NCBI GenBank assembly: GCA_030685065.1
Contig: JAUXQH010000136.1
Span: 1-64,000, forward strand
From: Pseudomonadota bacterium
GTDB lineage: Bacteria; Myxococcota_A; UBA796; SXON01
Direction of reading: 5' to 3'
DNA: 64,000 bases
The notes beneath the pieces were generated by a model. That model did not search any database. It was not told where the DNA came from and worked only from the letters and a program-made list of their open reading frames with translations. Shown here one piece after another: positions 9,918-18,736 of the stretch. Both the position numbers and the translations under genes were made by a program. How positions within the stretch are numbered: position 1 is the stretch's first letter; every line of letters begins with the position of its first letter.

Positions 9918-10077
9918 TGATTCGTGCCGGGGCTGGCTGCAACCGGGCAGCGGGACGCCCGAGAAGATAGGGGCGCAGGCGGGAGCCACGACGCCGAACG
10001 TCGGGGCCGCCGCCTGAGAAACCTGGTCTGGGCCCGCGCGCCCGAGGAGTGACGGTGGGCATCCTGGAGGAGCAGGC

Positions 10078-11547
10078 TTGAGCGGCGAGAAGCGCATCGC
10101 CGTCGTCGACTTCGGGTCGAACACCGCCAACCTGGCCATCTTCGTGGTGGAGCCGGGCGGCGCGATCTCCTGCGTCGCGGAGCGTGATCAGCCGCTCCAG
10201 CTGCTGCGCCGGATCGGGCCGGACGGGCATCTGCCCGCGGCGGCGATCGCGGCCACGATGCAGCTCCTGCGTGACTTCGTGCACCAAGCCACGACCCTCG
10301 AGTGCGACGCCATCGAGCTGATCTCGACCAGCGCCGTGCGGGACGCGCCGAACAGCGGCGAGCTCGTCGCGCGGGTCAAGTCCGAGCTCGGATTGACGCT
10401 GCAGGTGCTCGACGGCGCCACCGAGGCACGCACCGCCGTGGTCGGCGTGGTCAACACGCTCCCGTTGATCGACGGTTTCGTCATCGATCTCGGCGGCGGC
10501 AGCCTCCAGATCACGGAGGTGGAGAATCGCCGCGCCGCGCGGGTCGCGAGCCTGCCCCTCGGCGCGCTCCGCCTGACCGACCAGTTCGTGCGCACCGACC
10601 CACCCGACGGTCCCACGGTGAACGTGTTGCGGCGACACGTGCAGCGCACGCTCGAGACGCTCCCGTGGCTCAAGAACGCGGGGGGACACGTGGTCGGCGT
10701 GGGCGGCTCCATCCGCACGCTCGCCAAGATGTCGCGACGCGCGGCGGAGTGGCCCATCCCGCACGGGCACGGCTACCGCCTCACCGCCGACGACATCGAG
10801 TCCTCCTGGGAGCTCGTCAGCCGCGCCGATGCCGCGCGCCGACGCGACATCCCAGGCCTACCGGCCCACCGGGTCGACCTCATCATCGCCGGCGCCCTCG
10901 TGGTGAAGCAGCTGCTCCGCACCGGCGGCTTCGATGGGATGGAGGTCTCGTCCTCCGGCGTACGCGAAGGCGCTGCGCTGATGCACCTGCTCGGGCCCGA
11001 AGCCCGCGTGGCCGACATCCGGGAGGCGGGCCTCCGCGGGCGGTTCGGCGGCACCCCCGAAGATCTCGCCTGGGCCACGCGCGCCCGCACCTCCGCCGAG
11101 GCCCTGTTCGACGCGCTCGCGGCGGGTTGTCCCTCGAAACCGCTCGGGCTCGACCCGACCCTGCGCGACACCTTCGCGGTGGCCGCGCGCCTGCGCGCCT
11201 TGTGGGAGCGGCGGTCCCCCGTGCCGGGGCCCCTCTCCGCGCTGCTCGAGCGCCCCATCCAGGGGTTCTTCCAGCGGGAGGTGCTGGCCGTGGCCGACCT
11301 CGTCTCGCCGGTGCCCCGCCTCCGCATCGACCTGGGAATCCGCGCGCGGCTCGCCGTCCTGCTCGACCTCATCGCGGCCGCGCACGGGCGCCCCCTCACG
11401 TGCGTGGTCGACGCCGACGCCGTCCGGGTGGGCCTGGACGCCCGGGTACAGGCCGAGATCGTCGAGCGCTTCGGGCGCGCGTTCGGGCGTCCGCTCCTCG
11501 TGGGGCCCTACGGCGCTCCGAGCGGCACCGGCACCACGGCGCGCTAG
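10078..11547 (+). CDS. ppx: exopolyphosphatase / pppGpp phosphohydrolase (Ppx/GppA family)
   Basis: A 489-residue member of the ASKHA-fold Ppx/GppA family, which removes terminal phosphates from polyphosphate or the 5' phosphate of pppGpp. The first nucleotide-binding loop is DFGSNTANLAIF at residue 11, VIDLGGGSLQITE follows near residue 140, and GVGGSIRTLAKM near residue 207. The C-terminal part from ~310 is the HD-like helical region. Translation starts at TTG 10078 behind GGAGGAG. It faces ppk1 tail to tail with about 35 bases between them, so both polyphosphate enzymes are neighbours but not co-transcribed. Sequence cannot separate Ppx from GppA activity; the ppk1 neighbour favours Ppx. 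Confidence 0.85.
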   Translation: MSGEKRIAVVDFGSNTANLAIFVVEPGGAISCVAERDQPLQLLRRIGPDGHLPAAAIAATMQLLRDFVHQATTLECDAIELISTSAVRDAPNSGELVARVKSELGLTLQVLDGATEARTAVVGVVNTLPLIDGFVIDLGGGSLQITEVENRRAARVASLPLGALRLTDQFVRTDPPDGPTVNVLRRHVQRTLETLPWLKNAGGHVVGVGGSIRTLAKMSRRAAEWPIPHGHGYRLTADDIESSWELVSRADAARRRDIPGLPAHRVDLIIAGALVVKQLLRTGGFDGMEVSSSGVREGAALMHLLGPEARVADIREAGLRGRFGGTPEDLAWATRARTSAEALFDALAAGCPSKPLGLDPTLRDTFAVAARLRALWERRSPVPGPLSALLERPIQGFFQREVLAVADLVSPVPRLRIDLGIRARLAVLLDLIAAAHGRPLTCVVDADAVRVGLDARVQAEIVERFGRAFGRPLLVGPYGAPSGTGTTAR

Positions 11548-11548
11548 C

Positions 11549-11594
11549 GCTCCACCGGGGGCTGGTGCTCCACCGGGGGGGCTAGTGCTCCACG
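11549..11594. repeat. triplicated 3' tail of ppk1
   Basis: The octamer GCTCCACC recurs at 11549 and 11567, followed each time by a run of G, and GCTCCACG sits at 11587 inside the last codons of ppk1. Read on the minus strand, the ppk1 ending (GTGGAGCACTAG) is repeated twice with small changes beyond the stop codon. This looks like slippage or duplication of the gene end in the ppx-ppk1 gap. Confidence 0.6.
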
Positions 11595-13741
11595 TCCCGA
11601 TTGCGGACGGCGTGCGCATAGGCGGACACGATGAGCCGCTCCTGCGAACGCACGCGGTCGGCCTCGGGAGGCCGGCGCATGTGTTGGCCGTCGGACGTGA
11701 GCACCCGCGCCTTCGCGTTGTCGGAGAGCTGAACGTGGAGGATCTCCTCCAACTTCTGCTGGAGGGCGGGCTCGAGCACGGGGAAGGTGGTCTCCACCCG
11801 GCCGTCGAGGTTGCGCCCCATCCAGTCGGCGCTGGAGAGGAAGTACTCCGGCTCCCCGCCGTTCTCGAAGCACAGGATCCGCGCATGCTCGAGGAACCGG
11901 TCGACGATGCTGATCACCCGGATGTTGTCCGAGAGCCCGGGAACGCCGGGCCGGAGGCAGCAGATGCCGCGCACGACGAGGTCGATCGAGACGCCGGCCT
12001 GGCTCGCCTCGTAGAGCTCGCGGATGAGCTCGGTGTCGGCCAGGGCGTTGAGCTTCGCGCGGAGGCGCGCGGGCCGCCCGGCCCTTGCGTGCTCCGCCTC
12101 GCGACGGATGCGCCCGACCAGGAACTTTCGCAGCCCCTCGGGCGCGAGCACGAGGTGGTTCAGCGGCGGGGTGCGCACGTAGCCGGTGAGCAGGTTGAAG
12201 AGGTGCGTCAGGTCTTCGCCGAAGGTCTCGCGGGCGGTGAACAGGCTCACGTCCGTGTAGATCTTGGCGGTCTGGTGGTTGTAGTTGCCCGTGGCCAGGT
12301 GGCAGTACCGCCGCAGCGAGTCCCCCTCGCGGCGCACCACGAGGGCGGCCTTGCAGTGGGTCTTCTTGCCGACGATGCCGTAGACGACGTGCGCCCCGGT
12401 GGCCTCGAGCCGTCGCGCCCAGGCGATGTTCGCCTCCTCCGAGAAGCGCGCGCGGAGCTCGACGAGCACCGCCACCTCCTTGCCGTTCCGCGCGGCCGCG
12501 AGGAGCGCCTTGGCGATCGGGGAGTCCCCGCTGACGCGGTAGAGCGTCATCTTGATCGCGAGGACGTCCGGATCCTCGGCCGCGGCCTGGATGAAGCGGT
12601 GGACGTACTCGAAGTCCTGGTAGGGGTGGTGCACCAGGATGTCGCCCTGCCGGATCGCGGCGAAGGGATCCCGCGCCCGCTCGAATTCGGCCACGGGCTG
12701 AGGTGCGAAGATGGGATCCTTCAGGCGTGGAAGATCGATCTGCGCGACGAGCTGCGAGAGGTCGGTGAGCGCCGTCATGCCGTCGACCGGGTAGAGGTCG
12801 GCCGGATCGAGCTCGAGCTCGCTCACGAGCAGATCGAGCTGGGCCTGGGACAGGCCGCGCTCGTACTGGAGGCGAACCGCGGCGCCCATGCGGCGATTGC
12901 GGACGGCCTCCTCGATGGTGGAGATGAGGTCGTCCGCGCCCTCTTCCTGGAGCTCGAAGTCGAGCTCCGCGTCTCGCGTGACGCGGATGGCCCGGCACGA
13001 GAGGACCCGGAAGCCGGTGAACAGGCGGTCGAGGTGCATCCGGATCACGTCCTCGATGAGGACGAAGGCGAACCCGGCGCCCTCCGAGGGGACCCGGATG
13101 AAGCGCGGGAGCCCGCCGGCGGGCATGTGGATGATGCACTGCGAGGCGGCCGGGATCGGCCCGTCTTCGAGCGACTCGAGCTGCACCATCAGGCACAAGG
13201 CGCGATTTGCCAGCCACGGGAAGGGGTGCGCCGGATCGACCGCCATCGGGGTGAGCACGGGGAGGATGCGGCTGCGGAACGTCGTGTCAAGAAACGTACG
13301 CTGCGCGTCCGACAAGTCCCGCTGGCGAAGGAGGCGGATGCCCTCGGCGGCCAGCGCGGGCAGGAGGGCCTCCCGAAGGAGGCTGTGCTGCGTCGTGACG
13401 AGCTCTCGTGTCCGAGCCGAGATCGCTTCGAGGACCTTGTGCGGGGTCAGCCCGTCCGGCCCGGTCTTCGTGACGCCGGCGTCGATCTGGCGCCAGATCC
13501 CGGCGTACCGGACCATGAAGAACTCATCCAGATTGGAGCTGAAGATCGCGAGGAACCGCACCCGCTCGAGCAAGGGGACGGATTCGTCCTGCGCCTCCTC
13601 CAACACGCGCGCGTTGAAGGCGAGCCACGAGAGCTCCCGGTTGACGAGGACCGGTATGGCAGGGGCCGGTATGGCGGGGCCCGCGTCGCCGGGGACGGGG
13701 TGCACGAGAGTAGACGTGCGCGGATCTCGCTCGGAATCCAA
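11582..13741 (-). CDS. ppk1: polyphosphate kinase 1
   Basis: Reversibly polymerises ATP gamma-phosphate into polyphosphate, usually at the inner membrane. All four PPK1 domains are present in order. The N-terminus has NRELSWLAFNARVLEEA and the HxxxxxE region around IFSSNLDEFF. Catalytic domain 1 has HHPYQDFEYVHRF and AIKMTLYRVSG. Autophosphorylated H462 lies in VGKKTHCKAALVV, and HLATGNYNHQTAKIYTD follows. The frame is open to 13831. I prefer the TTG at 13741 (719 residues), which has GGAG five bases upstream; the GTG at 13705 or 13831 are alternatives. The 13742-13909 gap to the divergent gene has the locally most AT-rich stretch (around 13770-13800), a likely promoter area. Confidence 0.92.
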   Translation of the reverse strand: MDSERDPRTSTLVHPVPGDAGPAIPAPAIPVLVNRELSWLAFNARVLEEAQDESVPLLERVRFLAIFSSNLDEFFMVRYAGIWRQIDAGVTKTGPDGLTPHKVLEAISARTRELVTTQHSLLREALLPALAAEGIRLLRQRDLSDAQRTFLDTTFRSRILPVLTPMAVDPAHPFPWLANRALCLMVQLESLEDGPIPAASQCIIHMPAGGLPRFIRVPSEGAGFAFVLIEDVIRMHLDRLFTGFRVLSCRAIRVTRDAELDFELQEEGADDLISTIEEAVRNRRMGAAVRLQYERGLSQAQLDLLVSELELDPADLYPVDGMTALTDLSQLVAQIDLPRLKDPIFAPQPVAEFERARDPFAAIRQGDILVHHPYQDFEYVHRFIQAAAEDPDVLAIKMTLYRVSGDSPIAKALLAAARNGKEVAVLVELRARFSEEANIAWARRLEATGAHVVYGIVGKKTHCKAALVVRREGDSLRRYCHLATGNYNHQTAKIYTDVSLFTARETFGEDLTHLFNLLTGYVRTPPLNHLVLAPEGLRKFLVGRIRREAEHARAGRPARLRAKLNALADTELIRELYEASQAGVSIDLVVRGICCLRPGVPGLSDNIRVISIVDRFLEHARILCFENGGEPEYFLSSADWMGRNLDGRVETTFPVLEPALQQKLEEILHVQLSDNAKARVLTSDGQHMRRPPEADRVRSQERLIVSAYAHAVRNRDVEH

Positions 13742-13909
13742 GAACGCTCCGGCGTTTGTCGAGGGGAGAAGTAGATCATAGCCGAGGGCAGGACAAGTAA
13801 TTCGTCGCCCGCACCAGTAGACGCCCGACACGCGATCGTCACAGACGCTCAGGCGAAGTCGTCACGAACTCGCGGCATCCCCGTAACCGTCGGCGCGCAT
13901 ACTTCCTCC

Positions 13910-14443
13910 ATGTCGACGTACCTGAACGGCGCGGCCTCCCTCGAGTGGGTCCGGACCTCGCCCGAATCCTGGGAGCTACGCGACGCCGCCTCCGTGATGG
14001 CCACCTTCTCGCGAGGGCATCGTGCCTGGACCGCCTCCACGGGCGCCGAGTCCTGGACCGTACAGCGCGTGGGGTTCCACCGCCCGCGCATCGTGGTGCG
14101 CCCGGCGGGCGCGCTCGCGGAGATCGCCCACCTCCAGCACGACTGGCGGGGGCACGGCACGCTCTGCACGTCGAGCGGCCCATGCTTCGAGTTCGAGCCC
14201 AACGCGGCCGGCCTCGCCGTGCGCGCGGACGACGGGGTCTGGGTGGCGCGGCTCGAGTGGTCCGGAAGGCACGACGCCGCGAGCGCGCGCGCACACCTCC
14301 ATCCGCGCGAGCCACTCGGCCGGTTCGGGCTGTTGATCCTCCTGGTGGCCGGCTACGTCCTCATCCACGACCTCGGGGATCCCTCGCGCCCGCGCTCGAT
14401 CGGCGCGCCGCCCGGCCCGACGGTTCGCAGCCGGTTCGCCTGA
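13910..14443 (+). CDS. unknown C-terminally anchored membrane protein
   Basis: A 177-residue protein of unknown family. Residues ~1-140 are soluble and beta-rich in appearance (for example SWTVQRVGFHRPRIVVRPAG), with two Cys in LCTSSGPCFEF. A single membrane helix, FGLLILLVAGYVLI, lies near residue 140-153, followed by a short Pro/Arg-rich tail. No signal peptide is seen, so the topology is probably tail-anchored. No Shine-Dalgarno sequence precedes the ATG. Support that the gene is real comes from the perfect bidirectional hairpin that overlaps its stop codon and that of the convergent LON-domain gene. Confidence 0.6.
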   Translation: MSTYLNGAASLEWVRTSPESWELRDAASVMATFSRGHRAWTASTGAESWTVQRVGFHRPRIVVRPAGALAEIAHLQHDWRGHGTLCTSSGPCFEFEPNAAGLAVRADDGVWVARLEWSGRHDAASARAHLHPREPLGRFGLLILLVAGYVLIHDLGDPSRPRSIGAPPGPTVRSRFA

Positions 14444-14468
14444 CCCTCCCACGACAGGGCGGTCAGGC
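14438..14468. terminator. bidirectional terminator between convergent genes
   Basis: GCCTGACC (14438-14445) pairs with GGTCAGGC (14461-14468), and CCC/GGG (14448-14450 / 14457-14459) extends the stem inward. Both stop codons (TGA 14441-14443 on the plus strand and its counterpart at 14463-14465 on the minus strand) lie in the arms. Confidence 0.65.
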
Positions 14469-15137
14469 CTCGGCGGCGACGGCGCCGCTCACCTCCGCGA
14501 GCAACGTCAGGACCGCCTCTTCGACCAGCGCGGCGCGGTGGAGCGGGTTGTCCTCGGCGAGGAAGCGCTGGCGGGCATCGTCCGTCCGCAGGACGACCGA
14601 GGCCACGGCCTCGGGAACCCGCTCCGGCGGCAACGAGCGCAGGGCCCGCGCGACCCCCTCCCCGACCTCGCCCATCCGCCCGACGAGCGGCGTGAACAGG
14701 CTGCGCACGCGATCCCCCTCCACGGCGAGCTCCACCGGATCGACCACGATGTCGTCGAGCAGCTCGGCGTTCGCGATCCGGTAGAGCAGACCCGACGGGC
14801 TCTCCGAGAGGATCCGAACGCGGCCGACGGGCTGGACCAGGACGTTGTAGCGGCCGTCCGGCAGCTCCTGATGGGCCCCGATGATGCCGACCCCCGCATA
14901 CGGGAGGATCCGCGGGCTCCCCGTCGTGTCCGCGGCGTCCTCCGGCAGCACCTGGCACACCGAGAGCGGCCGCTTGTCCCGCAGGCAGTCGGCGACGAGC
15001 TGGCGGTAGCGCGGCTCGAACACGTGGAGCGGGAGGAGGGAGCCCGGGAGGAGCACGACGCCCAGCAGCGGAAACAGGGGGAGGGATCGACAAGCCTCGA
15101 GGAGTCGGGCGCGGTCCGAGTGATCCGAGCGATCCAA
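14463..15137 (-). CDS. LON substrate-binding domain protein
   Basis: A 224-residue stand-alone version of the Lon protease N-terminal domain (PF02190), without the ATPase or protease part. The start LPLFPLLGVVLLPGSLLPLHVFEPRYRQL is the hallmark (residues ~19-47), followed by the beta-barrel segment ILPYAGVGIIGAHQELPDGRYNVLV and a helical C-terminus. Such proteins are thought to bind unfolded or degron-bearing substrates; the exact role is unknown. Start TTG 15137 has GGAGG five bases before it. It is divergent from the rhomboid gene with 60 bases between the starts, which may mean shared control of two protein-quality genes (inference). Confidence 0.85.
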   Translation of the reverse strand: MDRSDHSDRARLLEACRSLPLFPLLGVVLLPGSLLPLHVFEPRYRQLVADCLRDKRPLSVCQVLPEDAADTTGSPRILPYAGVGIIGAHQELPDGRYNVLVQPVGRVRILSESPSGLLYRIANAELLDDIVVDPVELAVEGDRVRSLFTPLVGRMGEVGEGVARALRSLPPERVPEAVASVVLRTDDARQRFLAEDNPLHRAALVEEAVLTLLAEVSGAVAAEA

Positions 15138-15197
15138 GGAGACCTCCAGGCGGGGGATGAGCGGATAAGACCCGACCTGGAACCTAGGCTAGACACC

Positions 15198-16868
15198 GTG
15201 CTCCTGCATGTCCAACTCGATGGGTCCGAACGCATCACCGCGCTCCCCGAGTTCGAAGAGATGGTCCGGGACGGCACGATCGGCCCCGAGACGCCCGTAC
15301 GCGCCGATCCGTTGACGAGAGACCGCTGGATTCCGGCCGGCGCCCTGGAGCTCTACCAGGGCCTGCGCGCCTCGCCCGAGGTGCTCGTCCGCCAGGCACT
15401 GGCGAGCCCCGCCGTGCCGTGGTTCACCGCCCTGCTCGTGGGGATCGAGCTGCGAATCTTCGCGTGGACGCAGTACACGCCCGTGCAGGGCCACCTCTGG
15501 GGCTCGCTCACCAAGTACACCCCCGCCATCATCGAGGGCGACGAGTACTGGCGGCTCCTCACCTACGGGTTCCTCCACGGTGACCTCGCCCACATCACCA
15601 TGAACATGTTGTTCATCGCGTACATCGGCATCGCGTTGGAGGGTGTGCTCGGCTCGGTGACGCTCGGCGTGCTGTTCGCCTCGAGCGTGTTCTGGGGCGG
15701 GGTGCTCTCGGCCCTCCTCATGCCGGCGAGCCCCTCGGTCGGCGCCTCCGCGGGAGACTTCGGGCTCCTCGCCGCGGCGGCCGTCTTCGGGCTTCGCTAT
15801 TCCGACCTCCTGCCCGCTCGCGCGCGGCCCCGCTTCGGCGCGGCGATGCTCGTCTACCTCCTCTACCTGCTCGTCTCCGGGTTGACGGCGGAGCGCGTGG
15901 ACAACTGGGGCCACATCGGCGGCCTGCTCGCCGGAGGGGCGCAGATGGCGCTCCTGCGTCCGAACGTCGGCGCCACGTGGAGGGCGCGCAACCGGAAGAT
16001 CTCCTTCATCGTGGTTCTGCTCGGCGGCGTCGGGCTCGTGGCCATGGCCCGCCTGCCCATCCCGCTCGTGCCCATCGAGGAGGACGGCCTCCACGCCTCG
16101 CGCCCGGTGTGGTGGACGACCGGCTGGGCCGCCACGGGGGACCGCGCGTGGGTCTCCCCGGTCGACGGCGGCCGGATCGTGGCGCGGACGCTCCATCACG
16201 AGCGCCCCACGTCGCTCACGGAGTCGGTCGACGCGCTGCTGGACGCCTATCGTGAGGTCGACCCGTGGTGCGTCGTGCGTGAATCCAAGGATGTGGAGCG
16301 GGACGGCGTGCCCGGGCGGCACCTGCGGATCGCCTACGAGTCCGAGGGGCAGACCCGCCGGGTGGACGCCGAGGTCTACGCGCGGGGGCGCTACGAGCAT
16401 CGCGTCGTGCTGGACGTGCCCGAGGGCAGCGGCCGCGTGGCTCGCCTCTGGGTGCGCCTCTTCCCGAGGATCACCCTGCCGCTGCCCGAGGAGGTCGCGG
16501 CCTCCCAAGCTGCCTCGGGCGGATGGCGGGCGCTCCTCGAGCAGGCGGAGGGCGCCTCCGACATCGGGGATCTTCCTACCGCGCGCGCACGGATCGACGC
16601 TGCGCGGCGTGAGGCGCCAGGAGAGCCGGCTCCGGTCCAGGCCCTGCTCGAGCTGGTGACGCTCTACCCGGACGCGTCCGTGCCCGAGCTAACAGATGAG
16701 GCGCTCACGACGTTTCCCGCCGACGGGCGCATCCTCGAGGCGTCCGTGCGTGCGCTCGTGGCGGCGGGACACCCGGACCTCGCGGAGCAACGCCTGGAGG
16801 ACCGCCTCGTGGCCGCTCCCGGGGATCGCAGGATCTTGCGCCTGCAGAGAGAGCTGTTCGACCGGTAG
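15198..16868 (+). CDS. rhomboid-family intramembrane protease with GYF-like and TPR-like domains
   Basis: A 556-residue protein. Residues ~1-55 look like a GYF_2 domain (DGSERITALPEFEEMVRDG ... RDRWIPAGAL). Residues ~70-275 form the six-helix rhomboid domain with the catalytic pair visible: S184 in GASAGDFGLL and H239 in NWGHIGGLLAGG, plus the L1 region around TYGFLHGDLAHITMNMLF. Residues ~285-430 are an extramembrane beta-rich region after another helix, and 435-556 are TPR-like repeats rich in ALLE/RARID patterns. It should cleave membrane proteins within the bilayer; the added domains suggest substrate or partner recruitment. The GTG start at 15198 was chosen because the frame upstream overlaps the divergent gene. 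Its 3' end is 2 bases from the convergent lipoprotein gene. Confidence 0.88.
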   Translation: MLLHVQLDGSERITALPEFEEMVRDGTIGPETPVRADPLTRDRWIPAGALELYQGLRASPEVLVRQALASPAVPWFTALLVGIELRIFAWTQYTPVQGHLWGSLTKYTPAIIEGDEYWRLLTYGFLHGDLAHITMNMLFIAYIGIALEGVLGSVTLGVLFASSVFWGGVLSALLMPASPSVGASAGDFGLLAAAAVFGLRYSDLLPARARPRFGAAMLVYLLYLLVSGLTAERVDNWGHIGGLLAGGAQMALLRPNVGATWRARNRKISFIVVLLGGVGLVAMARLPIPLVPIEEDGLHASRPVWWTTGWAATGDRAWVSPVDGGRIVARTLHHERPTSLTESVDALLDAYREVDPWCVVRESKDVERDGVPGRHLRIAYESEGQTRRVDAEVYARGRYEHRVVLDVPEGSGRVARLWVRLFPRITLPLPEEVAASQAASGGWRALLEQAEGASDIGDLPTARARIDAARREAPGEPAPVQALLELVTLYPDASVPELTDEALTTFPADGRILEASVRALVAAGHPDLAEQRLEDRLVAAPGDRRILRLQRELFDR

Positions 16869-16870
16869 CG

Positions 16871-17875
16871 TCAGTCGAGGCACGGCAGGCCGCCGCCCTC
16901 GCCACAGGTGACCGACGTGAGTCCGAACACACCGGGAACGTACGCCGCGCCGACGATCTCGAAGCGGCCGAGCGGATCGTGCACGCGCAGCACCTCCTCC
17001 GCGGCGTCGGCCACCAGCCACGAGCCGTCGGGGAGCACGACCGTGTCCCGCGGAAAGGCGAGCACCCCCGGCACTTCAGGAACGCGCCACTCCTCGACCC
17101 CCTCGACCAGGTGCCCGATCTGGCCGCGGGCGGCGTAGCTCACCATCACCGTCCCATCTTCCATGAAGCGCGGGCCATGCGGCCAGAGCCGCTCGGTCGG
17201 CCCCGAGCCCCCGACGAACGACCACTCCAGGGTGGGCAGCTCCGTGCGCCCGCCCAGCCGATACACCTCGATCTGATCCGAGCGGGCCGCGGAGCCCGGC
17301 ACGAGCTGGGACACGACGATCCGGGTCACCCCGGAGGAGTCCGTCTGGAGATCGATCCCGTTCGGGAGCCGCGCGCCCCCCTCGTCCCGGAACGAGAGCT
17401 CCCACTGCACGACCCCCTCCTCGCTGACCGACAGCACCCGGGACAGGATCGTGTCCGCGATGAGGTAGTCGCCATCGGGCGTTCGCACGAGGCCGTGCGC
17501 GAACGAGAGGTTGTCGGAGAAAAAGGCGTGCTGGGTCCAGAGGAGCGTGCCGTCGGCCGCCACCCGCTCCAGGGAGGAGAAGAAGTTCGGCGGGAGGGCC
17601 GTACGGACGTACACGGTCTCGCCGTTGTCGAAGCGAACCGCGCCGGCGGTGCCGTCCCCGTTGTCGAAGTCGACCGACCACCGCACCTCCAGATCGAGGG
17701 AGAGCTCGGCGAGGGGATGCCCGGGGTCACCGAGCGCGGGAGAGCTGGCGGCGAGGATGTGGAGCTGATCCGGATCCAGCGTCTCGACGAACGCCGGGGC
17801 GGTGTCGTGCCCGGAGTCGTCGACCGCCACATCCTCCGACTCGCAGGCCAGGAAGGCGAACAGCAGGTTCGTCAT
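16871..17875 (-). CDS. beta-propeller lipoprotein (arylsulfotransferase-like)
   Basis: A 334-residue predicted lipoprotein. MTNLLFAFLAC puts the lipidated Cys at residue 11, with no basic N-region. An acidic linker (ESEDVAVDDSGHDTAPAF) follows, then repeated propeller blades with the pattern D-G-x-x-L/Y-I-A-D, for example VRTPDGDYLIADTILSRVLSV and LPDGSWLVADAAEEVLRV. This pattern is seen in NHL and arylsulfotransferase-like (PF14269/PF05935) propellers. No catalytic residues can be assigned. The start overlaps the stop of the upstream FGE-domain gene by 4 bases, so the two are translated together. It probably sits in the outer membrane facing the periplasm or the surface. Confidence 0.75.
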   Translation of the reverse strand: MTNLLFAFLACESEDVAVDDSGHDTAPAFVETLDPDQLHILAASSPALGDPGHPLAELSLDLEVRWSVDFDNGDGTAGAVRFDNGETVYVRTALPPNFFSSLERVAADGTLLWTQHAFFSDNLSFAHGLVRTPDGDYLIADTILSRVLSVSEEGVVQWELSFRDEGGARLPNGIDLQTDSSGVTRIVVSQLVPGSAARSDQIEVYRLGGRTELPTLEWSFVGGSGPTERLWPHGPRFMEDGTVMVSYAARGQIGHLVEGVEEWRVPEVPGVLAFPRDTVVLPDGSWLVADAAEEVLRVHDPLGRFEIVGAAYVPGVFGLTSVTCGEGGGLPCLD

Positions 17876-18648
17876 CCGCCCTCCACGCAGCGAAAGCCCA
17901 CGGTCTGACTGACGGCGTCGGGGATGGCCATCTCCCGGTTGGTCGCCCGGAGCACGGAGGGATCCGCCCATCCGTCCGCGCCGCGCACGATCCGGAGGCC
18001 GCCGCCGATCATCTCGGGGTCCTGGCTGGGCGAAGCTCCGTAGAACAGCGGATCGTACCAGTCGGACACCCACTCCCAGGCGTTGCCCGCCATGTCGTAG
18101 ATCCCCTCCGGGCTGATCCCCGAGGGGTGGGTCGCCACGGGGGTCATGCCGCCGTCACACCGGCGCGACGCCGCTCGGTCACAGTCCGGGACCTCGTCTC
18201 CCCAGGGGTAGAGCCCGCCGTCGGCCCCACGAGCGGCCCGCTCCCATTCGGCCTCGGTAGGGAGCCGGCGGCCCTGCCAGGTGCAGTAGCCCACGGCCGC
18301 TTCCAGGGGCACGGCGACCACGGGGAAGTCCGCCGGGTCCGCGATCCCCACCAGCTCAGGACAAGCGAACGCGTCCATGCACGCCCCCCATTGGGCGACG
18401 GTCACCTCGGTGACCTCGATCCGGAACGCGGAGAGCTCGACCGTGTGGACGGGCGACTCGTCGGGGGTGCACTCGGGATGGATGGCGAGATCGCAGCCCA
18501 TGGCGAAGGGGCCGGCGGGGATCTCCACGAGGTCACCCGGCGTCGCGAGCGGCGTGGGGAGGGGCGGCCCTTCGGCCGTGTCGGTCGCGCCCGGCCCGGT
18601 GCAGGCGCCGAGGCACAGGGGGAGCAGGACCGTCGGCAATCGTCGCAT
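17872..18648 (-). CDS. formylglycine-generating-enzyme-like (SUMF1) lipoprotein
   Basis: A 258-residue lipoprotein with signal MRRLPTVLLPLCLGAC and a Thr/Pro linker, followed by an FGE-sulfatase/SUMF1 domain (PF03781). Family marks are IPAGPFAMGCD, PVHTVELSAFRIEVTEVTV, WQGRRLPTEAEWERAARG, YPWGDE, GIYDMAGNAWEWVSDWY and the closing VSQTVGFRCVE. The paired active-site cysteines of true formylglycine generation are not evident, so I expect a binding or structural variant, as in many myxobacterial relatives. A GTG at 18657 is an alternative start. It is coupled to the downstream propeller lipoprotein. Confidence 0.85.
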   Translation of the reverse strand: MRRLPTVLLPLCLGACTGPGATDTAEGPPLPTPLATPGDLVEIPAGPFAMGCDLAIHPECTPDESPVHTVELSAFRIEVTEVTVAQWGACMDAFACPELVGIADPADFPVVAVPLEAAVGYCTWQGRRLPTEAEWERAARGADGGLYPWGDEVPDCDRAASRRCDGGMTPVATHPSGISPEGIYDMAGNAWEWVSDWYDPLFYGASPSQDPEMIGGGLRIVRGADGWADPSVLRATNREMAIPDAVSQTVGFRCVEGG

Positions 18649-18736
18649 GTGTGGCACCCGTACCACGCGCCCCTCCCATCCGCGCCCCCCGTCGCCGCCC
18701 TGGCTTGCCGCTGTCCCGGCGAGATATGACCGCGCC

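Noticed and set aside
17872..18648. True formylglycine-generating enzyme for sulfatases
   Set aside because: No sulfatase gene is in the window and the paired active-site Cys residues are not evident; only the SUMF1-type fold is supported.
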